Shown: positions 7,403-11,605 of the stretch, piece after piece
Numbering within the stretch: the stretch's first letter is position 1
Layout of the letters: each line of letters starts with the position of its first letter
NCBI GenBank assembly: GCA_023150195.1
Contig: JAKLLI010000085.1
Location: 1-11,605, forward strand
Source of the DNA: Azonexus sp.
GTDB lineage: Bacteria > Pseudomonadota > Gammaproteobacteria > Burkholderiales > Rhodocyclaceae
Length of the DNA stretch: 11,605 nucleotides
Direction of reading: 5' to 3'
The notes under the pieces: generated by a model
The model's database searches: none
Seen by the model: the letters and a program-made list of their open reading frames with translations, nothing else
What the model was told of the DNA's origin: nothing
Made by a program: the position numbers and the translations under genes

Positions 7403-7404
7403 GC

Positions 7405-9084
7405 ATGCGTATTCCCTGCGCGGCGCGCGACGCCGTTTTCCGACTTGCCCTCACGGCCGCCCTGCTGGCGGCAAGCCCTTTGCAGGCAACACCCGAGCTC
7501 TCCGGCGCAGTTGCAACTGCCCACTCCCCGACCGCTGCTGCAAGAGCCGACGACGAAGACCCGACCTTTGCCATCAATGGCTTCCGCCACCAGGGCAACA
7601 CCCTGCTCGACGCCCTGGAAATTGATGCGCTGTTGCAAGGCTTTACCGGAAAAGATGGGAGTTTTGCCCGGATACAGGCGGCGGTCTCCGCACTGGAAAA
7701 ACGCTATATAAAATCCGGCTTCGGCGCCGTCAAGGTCGTGCTCCCGGCACAGGAAATCGATGACGGCATCGTCCGGCTACAGATCGTTGAAGGCCGCATC
7801 CGCAAAATTTCCGTCACCGGTGCCCAGCACTTCACCCCGCAAAATATCCGGTCCAGCCTGCCCATGCTGAACGAAGGGCAGCAGCCCAACATGCATGCCA
7901 TCGACGCAGCATTGCGGCTGGCCAATGACAACCCGGCCAAATCGACCCAGCTGGTATTCCGGCAAGGCAGCGTTGCCGGTGAGGTCGATGCCCAGATCAA
8001 GGTGCAGGACGACAGTCCCTGGCGTGTCGCGTTGATCGCCGATAACAGCGGCGCGCCTGACAGTAACGGCCGATACGCTACCGGCCGCTACCGCACCGGG
8101 TTTGTCCTGCAGCACAACAACCTGTTTGACCGCGATCACAGCGCCACCCTGCAATACGTGACTTCGCCCGACCATCTCAGCCAAGTCAGCATTGTCGGGC
8201 TGGGTTACCGCCTCCCGCTTTATGCGCAAGGCGATGCCATCGAAATTTCCGCCGGTTACTCCAACGTCAATTCCGGCACGCTGGAAACGGCGGCTGGCCA
8301 GGTGGGCATCTCCGGCAAGGGCTATATCGCGTCCCTGCGCTATGAGCACATGCTGCCGCGCTGGGGCGACTGGCAACACCAGGTGAATGCCGGGCTGGAA
8401 TACCGGGCCTATCTCAACAACGTCAATTTCACGGGCGTTGGCGGCAGTCTGGTGCCGGATGTCACCACCCACCCGCTCGCGCTGGCCTACCGGGGCGACG
8501 CCCGGCTCGGGCCGGCCAGCCTGAATCTGGGCGTCGATCTTTTGCGCAACCTGCCCGGTGGCGACAACGGGCGCGACGACAGTTTCCGCAATACGCGCAG
8601 CGCGGCCAGTGCCGACTTCACGATCCTGCGTTATCAGTTGGGTGCAACCCTGAGTCTCATCAACGACTGGTCGCTGCGCGCCGGCCTCAATGGCCAATAC
8701 ACGCGGGATGCCCTGATTCCAGGCGAACAGTTCGGGGTCGGCGGTGCCGATTCGGTGCGCGGTTTCTACGAACGCCAACTGGCCGATGACCGCGGACAAC
8801 GCTATGGCGTCGAACTCAGCACCCCGGATTTCGGTGCCTACCTGAATGTCCCCGACTGGCACGTCAGCGCGCTGGCTTTTCTCGATGGCGCGCGGGTTGA
8901 CCGTAATCATGTGCTGGCCGGCGAAACGGCGCGGGAATCCATCGCCAGTAACGGGCTGGGGCTGCGTATCCATTACACCCGCCACAGCAGCCTGCGCCTG
9001 GACTGGGCGCGGGTGACGCAGGGCGGTGCCAGCCGGCAGGCCGGTGATCGCCGCTTCCACGCCAATTTCCTGATGATGTTTTAA
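7405..9084 (+). CDS. TpsB outer-membrane transporter (ShlB/FhaC/HecB family)
   Basis: The 559-residue product has a signal peptide (LALTAALLAASPLQA, ending near residue 27), then an Ala-rich linker. The first POTRA-like domain starts at FAINGFRHQGNTLL and includes ALEKRYIKSGFGAVKVVLP and VRLQIVEGRI. The second starts at KISVTGAQHFT. A beta-barrel begins near DDSPWRVALIADNSG. The Omp85-family loop-6 motif VRGF is at 451-454, preceded by GVGGADS, and the chain ends in Phe as outer-membrane barrels commonly do. Length fits FhaC/ShlB proteins. Its role is to recognise the TPS domain of TpsA in the periplasm and thread it through the outer membrane. The ATG at 7405 is two bases after the FecR-like stop; an in-frame TTG at 7387 overlaps that gene and has no better ribosome site. 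The reading frame is intact although its substrate gene is broken. Confidence 0.95.
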   Translation: MRIPCAARDAVFRLALTAALLAASPLQATPELSGAVATAHSPTAAARADDEDPTFAINGFRHQGNTLLDALEIDALLQGFTGKDGSFARIQAAVSALEKRYIKSGFGAVKVVLPAQEIDDGIVRLQIVEGRIRKISVTGAQHFTPQNIRSSLPMLNEGQQPNMHAIDAALRLANDNPAKSTQLVFRQGSVAGEVDAQIKVQDDSPWRVALIADNSGAPDSNGRYATGRYRTGFVLQHNNLFDRDHSATLQYVTSPDHLSQVSIVGLGYRLPLYAQGDAIEISAGYSNVNSGTLETAAGQVGISGKGYIASLRYEHMLPRWGDWQHQVNAGLEYRAYLNNVNFTGVGGSLVPDVTTHPLALAYRGDARLGPASLNLGVDLLRNLPGGDNGRDDSFRNTRSAASADFTILRYQLGATLSLINDWSLRAGLNGQYTRDALIPGEQFGVGGADSVRGFYERQLADDRGQRYGVELSTPDFGAYLNVPDWHVSALAFLDGARVDRNHVLAGETARESIASNGLGLRIHYTRHSSLRLDWARVTQGGASRQAGDRRFHANFLMMF

Positions 9085-9090
9085 GGCCGC

Positions 9091-10032
9091 TTATAGCTGC
9101 CAGGCATCCCCGCCGCCTTCCAGCGTCATGTCGACCACCCGACGTGACAAATGGGGGGCGAACAGTTCGATAAAGTCGTAATCGAAGCGGCGCAAATAGC
9201 TGCCGCGACGCACCGCCAGGCGAGTGGTGTTCGATTCGAACAGATGCCCTGCATGCATGGCCACCAGCCCGCTGTCTCGCTGCGGATCGAAAGCCAGTTG
9301 CGCGATGATACCCAGCCCCAGCCCCAGACTCACGTAGGTCTTGATCACGTCGGCATCGAGTGCGGTCAACGTGATGTTGGGCTCGATTTCCAGCCGTTCG
9401 AACGCCCGGTTGATGTTGGAACGTCCGGTAAAGGCCGCGTCATAGGTAATCAAGGGCCACTCAGCCAGTGCGCTGAGCGACAAAGGCGCATTGGCCAGAA
9501 TCGGATGCCCCTCGGGGGCGATGACGCAATGCGCCCACTGCTGCACCGGGAAGGACACCAATTGCGGATGGGCATTCAGCGACTCCGTCGCGATACCGAC
9601 ATCGGCCTCACCGTTGGCGACCCAGTCGGCGATCTGCTGCGGATTGCCCTGGTGCATTTCCAGTTTGACTTGCGGATGACGGGCAACAAAGTCTCGCACC
9701 ACGGTCGGCAAGGCATAACGCGCCTGCGTGTGCGTGGCCGCCAGCACCAGCCGCCCGGCATCGCCGGCCGAGAACTCGGCGCTCGCGCGTTTGAGATTTT
9801 CGGCCTCGCGCAGGACGCGCTGGGCGATTTCGAGCACCACCTTGCCCGGCTCGGTGACGCTGACGAAACGTTTGCCGCTACGCTCGAAAATCGCGATGCC
9901 CAGTTCATCCTCCAGCAGCTTGATCTGCTTGGACACCCCGGGTTGCGAGGTGTACAGCACCTCAGCCGCCTCCGAAACGTTCAAGCCTTGTCGCTGGATT
10001 TCCACGATGTAGCGCAATTGTTGGAGTTTCAT
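9091..10032 (-). CDS. cysB: CysB, LysR-type regulator of sulfur assimilation
   Basis: Starting at the ATG at 10032-10030, the product has 313 residues and opens MKLQQLRYIVEIQRQGLNVS, the CysB/Cbl signature. The helix-turn-helix covers about 17-45 (SEAAEVLYTSQPGVSKQIKL). The effector domain keeps T100 and T102 (THT), T149 (GIATE) and T202 (FTGRS), the four threonines that bind sulfate or acetylserine-type ligands in Klebsiella CysB, at identical numbering. It should be a cytoplasmic tetramer that activates cys genes during sulfur limitation. AAGAGG, the complement of 10037-10042, is a good ribosome site for this start; a longer reading from 10200 would run into the divergent transporter gene. 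Its stop lies 6 bases from the convergent tpsB stop. CysB is favoured over Cbl by the linked cysI. Confidence 0.95.
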   Translation of the reverse strand: MKLQQLRYIVEIQRQGLNVSEAAEVLYTSQPGVSKQIKLLEDELGIAIFERSGKRFVSVTEPGKVVLEIAQRVLREAENLKRASAEFSAGDAGRLVLAATHTQARYALPTVVRDFVARHPQVKLEMHQGNPQQIADWVANGEADVGIATESLNAHPQLVSFPVQQWAHCVIAPEGHPILANAPLSLSALAEWPLITYDAAFTGRSNINRAFERLEIEPNITLTALDADVIKTYVSLGLGLGIIAQLAFDPQRDSGLVAMHAGHLFESNTTRLAVRRGSYLRRFDYDFIELFAPHLSRRVVDMTLEGGGDAWQL

Positions 10033-10043
10033 GCCGCCTCTTA

Positions 10044-10066
10044 ATAACAAAATCTCATAACAATCT
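10044..10066. promoter_or_regulatory. AT-rich direct repeat between cysB and the TSUP gene, candidate CysB site
   Basis: ATAACAAAATCT (10044-10055) is followed by ATAACAATCT (10057-10066), a direct repeat with a 13-base step in an AT-rich block (10041-10090) that contrasts with the GC-rich surroundings. ATAAC elements recur in CysB target sites, as far as I recall. On the minus strand each copy also reads TGTTAT, a possible cysB -10. Autoregulation of cysB plus activation of the divergent operon is the likely purpose; this is inference. Confidence 0.4.
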
Positions 10067-10101
10067 AACTCAATATTCTTTTTGATTCCATCCTGAGCCG
10101 G

Positions 10102-10116
10102 TACGATGCGCCCCCA
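10102..10116 (+). promoter_or_regulatory. Putative promoter -10 of the TSUP-cysI operon, possibly leaderless
   Basis: TACGAT (10102-10107) resembles a -10 hexamer. It is separated from the ATG at 10116 by 8 bases (GCGCCCCC), and no Shine-Dalgarno is present. A possible -35, TTGATT at 10082-10087, is only 14 bases upstream, which is too close for normal spacing and would suit an activator-dependent promoter. Transcription would begin at or beside the start codon. Confidence 0.4.
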
Positions 10117-10892
10117 TGGACTACCTCTATACCCTTTCCGGCTTTGCAGTGGGCGCCATCGTCGGCCTGACCGGCGTTGGCGGCGGCTCGCTGATGACAC
10201 CGCTGCTCGTGCTGCTGTTTGGCGTGCATCCTGCCACTGCGGTTGGCACCGACCTGCTGTACGCCGCCCTGACCAAAGCTGGCGGCACCGTTGCCCACGG
10301 CCGCAAAGGCCACATCGACTGGCAGATCACCGGTCGCCTTGCCGCGGGCAGCATTCCAGCCGCCGCGCTCACCATCCTCGTCCTCTCCCAGTTGCCCAAA
10401 GGCAGCAACACCATTGGCGCCATCGTGTCTCACGGTTTGGGGTTTGCACTGGTGTTGACCGCCGTGGCCATTCTTTTCGGTCGCAAGCTGCGTGAGTACG
10501 CCAGTCGCCATGATGAATCCCCGCTGCGCCAATGCTGCCTGGGCAAGATCACGGTCGCTGTTGGCGCCATTCTCGGTGTGCTGGTCACCATTTCTTCCGT
10601 TGGTGCCGGCGCCCTGGGCGTGGCTGTCCTCTTTTTCCTCTATCCCAAGCTCAGCCCGGTCCGCATCGTCGGCTCCGATGTTGCCCACGCCGTACCGCTG
10701 ACGCTGGTCGCCGGCCTCGGCCACTGGATGCTCGGCAGCGTTGATTGGTCCCTGCTCGGCAGCCTCCTGCTCGGCTCCCTGCCCGGCATCTGGATCGGCA
10801 GCCATCTTTCCGCCAAGGTGCCGGAGCACATCCTGCGCCGCCTCCTTGCCTCCATGCTCGTATTGATCGGCAGCAAGCTGATCCTCGCTTAA
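10116..10892 (+). CDS. TSUP (TauE/SafE) family membrane transporter, sulfur-related
   Basis: The 258-residue product is hydrophobic, with about eight membrane segments in two similar halves. The first half carries the family signature GLTGVGGGSLMTPLL (17-31), followed by HPATAVGTDLLYAALTKAGG. The second half has the counterpart TISSVGAGALGVAVL and then VGSDVAHAVPLTLVAGLGH. TSUP proteins move sulfite, sulfoacetate, sulfate or related anions across the inner membrane. Next to cysI and opposite cysB, two roles fit: export of excess sulfite or import of sulfate; the sequence alone does not decide. It is probably the first gene of an operon with cysI, whose start follows 9 bases after this stop. 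Control by CysB from the shared intergenic region is likely. Confidence 0.93.
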   Translation: MDYLYTLSGFAVGAIVGLTGVGGGSLMTPLLVLLFGVHPATAVGTDLLYAALTKAGGTVAHGRKGHIDWQITGRLAAGSIPAAALTILVLSQLPKGSNTIGAIVSHGLGFALVLTAVAILFGRKLREYASRHDESPLRQCCLGKITVAVGAILGVLVTISSVGAGALGVAVLFFLYPKLSPVRIVGSDVAHAVPLTLVAGLGHWMLGSVDWSLLGSLLLGSLPGIWIGSHLSAKVPEHILRRLLASMLVLIGSKLILA

Positions 10893-10901
10893 GGACGTTT
10901 C

Positions 10902-11605
10902 ATGTATATCTACGATGCCATCGACCGCCAACTGGTCAACGAACGGGTCGCGCAGTTCCGCGATCAGGTTCGCCGCTGGAAAGCCGGCGAGCTTGCCGAT
11001 GACGAATTCCGCCCCCTGCGCCTGCAGAACGGGCTGTATATCCAGCGTCATGCACCGATGTTCCGCATCGCCGTGCCCTACGGCATGATGAATAGCACCC
11101 AGCTGCGCACCCTGGCTTCGGTTGCCCGCAAGTACGATCGCGGTTACGGCCATTTCACCACCCGCCACAACCTGCAGCTGAACTGGCCCAAAATTGAAGA
11201 TGTGCCGGAGATTCTCGCCGAACTGGCCGAGGTGGAAATGCACGCCATCCAGACCTCCGGTAACTGCCTGCGCAACATCACCACCGACCAGTTTGCCGGT
11301 GTGGCTGCCGATGAAATCATCGACCCGCGCCCGCTGGCGGAAATCCTCCGTCAATGGACGACCTTCCATCCCGAATTCGCCTTCCTCCCGCGCAAATTCA
11401 AGATTGCCATCTCCGGCACCCGCGAAGACCGCGCCGTTACCTGGTTCCACGACATCGGCCTGCATCTGAAAGAAATCGACGGCCAGATCGGGTTTACCGT
11501 GATCGTCGGCGGCGGGCTGGGCCGCACCCCGATCCGCGGCCAAGTCATCCGCAACTTCCTGCCCTGGCAGGACATCCTCACCTATTGCGAAGCCATCCTG
11601 CGCGT
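10902..11605 (+). CDS. cysI: Sulfite reductase hemoprotein CysI (N-terminal part, runs off right edge)
   Basis: The ATG at 10902 follows a good AAGGA ribosome site (10891-10895), and 234 complete codons are open to the window edge. The protein belongs to the nitrite/sulfite reductase family with siroheme and a [4Fe-4S] cluster. Visible blocks are MFRIAVPYG (R55), HFTTRHNLQLNW (84-95), QTSGNCLRNIT (R124) and LPRKFKIAISG (K165, K167). R55, R124, K165 and K167 appear to correspond to the sulfite-binding R83, R153, K215 and K217 of E. coli sulfite reductase, by alignment from memory. The cluster-ligand cysteines lie in the missing C-terminal half. The expected reaction is the six-electron reduction of sulfite to sulfide in the cytoplasm. 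Nitrite reductase is the alternative, but the cysB and TSUP neighbours favour sulfite. Confidence 0.93.
   Translation, partial: MYIYDAIDRQLVNERVAQFRDQVRRWKAGELADDEFRPLRLQNGLYIQRHAPMFRIAVPYGMMNSTQLRTLASVARKYDRGYGHFTTRHNLQLNWPKIEDVPEILAELAEVEMHAIQTSGNCLRNITTDQFAGVAADEIIDPRPLAEILRQWTTFHPEFAFLPRKFKIAISGTREDRAVTWFHDIGLHLKEIDGQIGFTVIVGGGLGRTPIRGQVIRNFLPWQDILTYCEAILR

Noticed and set aside
7387..7404. TTG start for tpsB at 7387
   Set aside because: It adds six residues that overlap the FecR-like gene without a better ribosome site; the ATG at 7405 gives a normal signal peptide.
7777..9060. Long minus-strand open frame opposite tpsB
   Set aside because: It mirrors a confident TpsB gene and has no recognisable domain.
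10033..10200. Longer cysB reading starting at 10200 on the minus strand
   Set aside because: The extra 56 residues overlap the divergent TSUP gene, look unlike any LysR N-terminus, and the start at 10032 has both a good ribosome site and the CysB signature.
10065..11543. Long minus-strand open frame opposite TSUP and cysI
   Set aside because: It spans two well-recognised genes and their intergenic gap; composition (Gly, Ala, Gln, Asp rich) is typical of an antisense shadow.

Overview
The window looks like chromosomal DNA from a betaproteobacterium, probably of the Rhodocyclales. I infer this from the GC-rich codon use, the yciB / yciI-like / bolA / parvulin gene order, and the cysB / sulfite-exporter / hemoprotein sulfite reductase cluster. 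This placement rests on memory of the families, not on a search.

Layout: (1) Bases 1-591, minus strand: the N-terminal 197 residues of a response regulator joined to the start of an HD-GYP c-di-GMP phosphodiesterase domain; the rest lies off the left edge. (2) Bases 641-2340, plus strand: a housekeeping envelope and stress cluster. It holds YciB, a small ORF that reads as a YciI N-terminus fused in frame to BolA, and a secreted parvulin-type peptidyl-prolyl isomerase, and it ends at a clear rho-independent terminator (2363-2387). (3) Bases 2482-9084, plus strand: a two-partner secretion (TPS) locus. A large filamentous-haemagglutinin-like exoprotein (TpsA) is broken into two reading frames near 4190-4220. 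It is followed by an exported FecR-domain protein that overlaps it by ATGA, and then by an Omp85-type outer membrane transporter (TpsB) starting two bases after the FecR-like stop. (4) Bases 9091-11605: sulfur assimilation. A CysB regulator on the minus strand diverges from a TauE/SafE (TSUP) membrane transporter, which is followed nine bases later by the 5' part of cysI; cysI continues off the right edge.

How the genes work together: the TPS locus appears to be one operon for a surface adhesin. TpsB would secrete TpsA, and the FecR-like protein is an unexplained periplasmic accessory. In the sulfur block, CysB keeps all four threonines known to bind its effector, and it probably controls the divergent TSUP-cysI operon from the 83-base intergenic region, which contains a direct repeat.

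Most notable observations: the YciI-BolA chimera; the frame break in TpsA together with an apparently missing segment; the FecR-like gene inside a TPS operon with no sigma factor or TonB receptor; near-terminal cysteines in both TpsA and the FecR-like protein; and two nearly identical promoter-start arrangements (yciB and TSUP) that look leaderless. I see no RNA genes, insertion sequences or CRISPR arrays.
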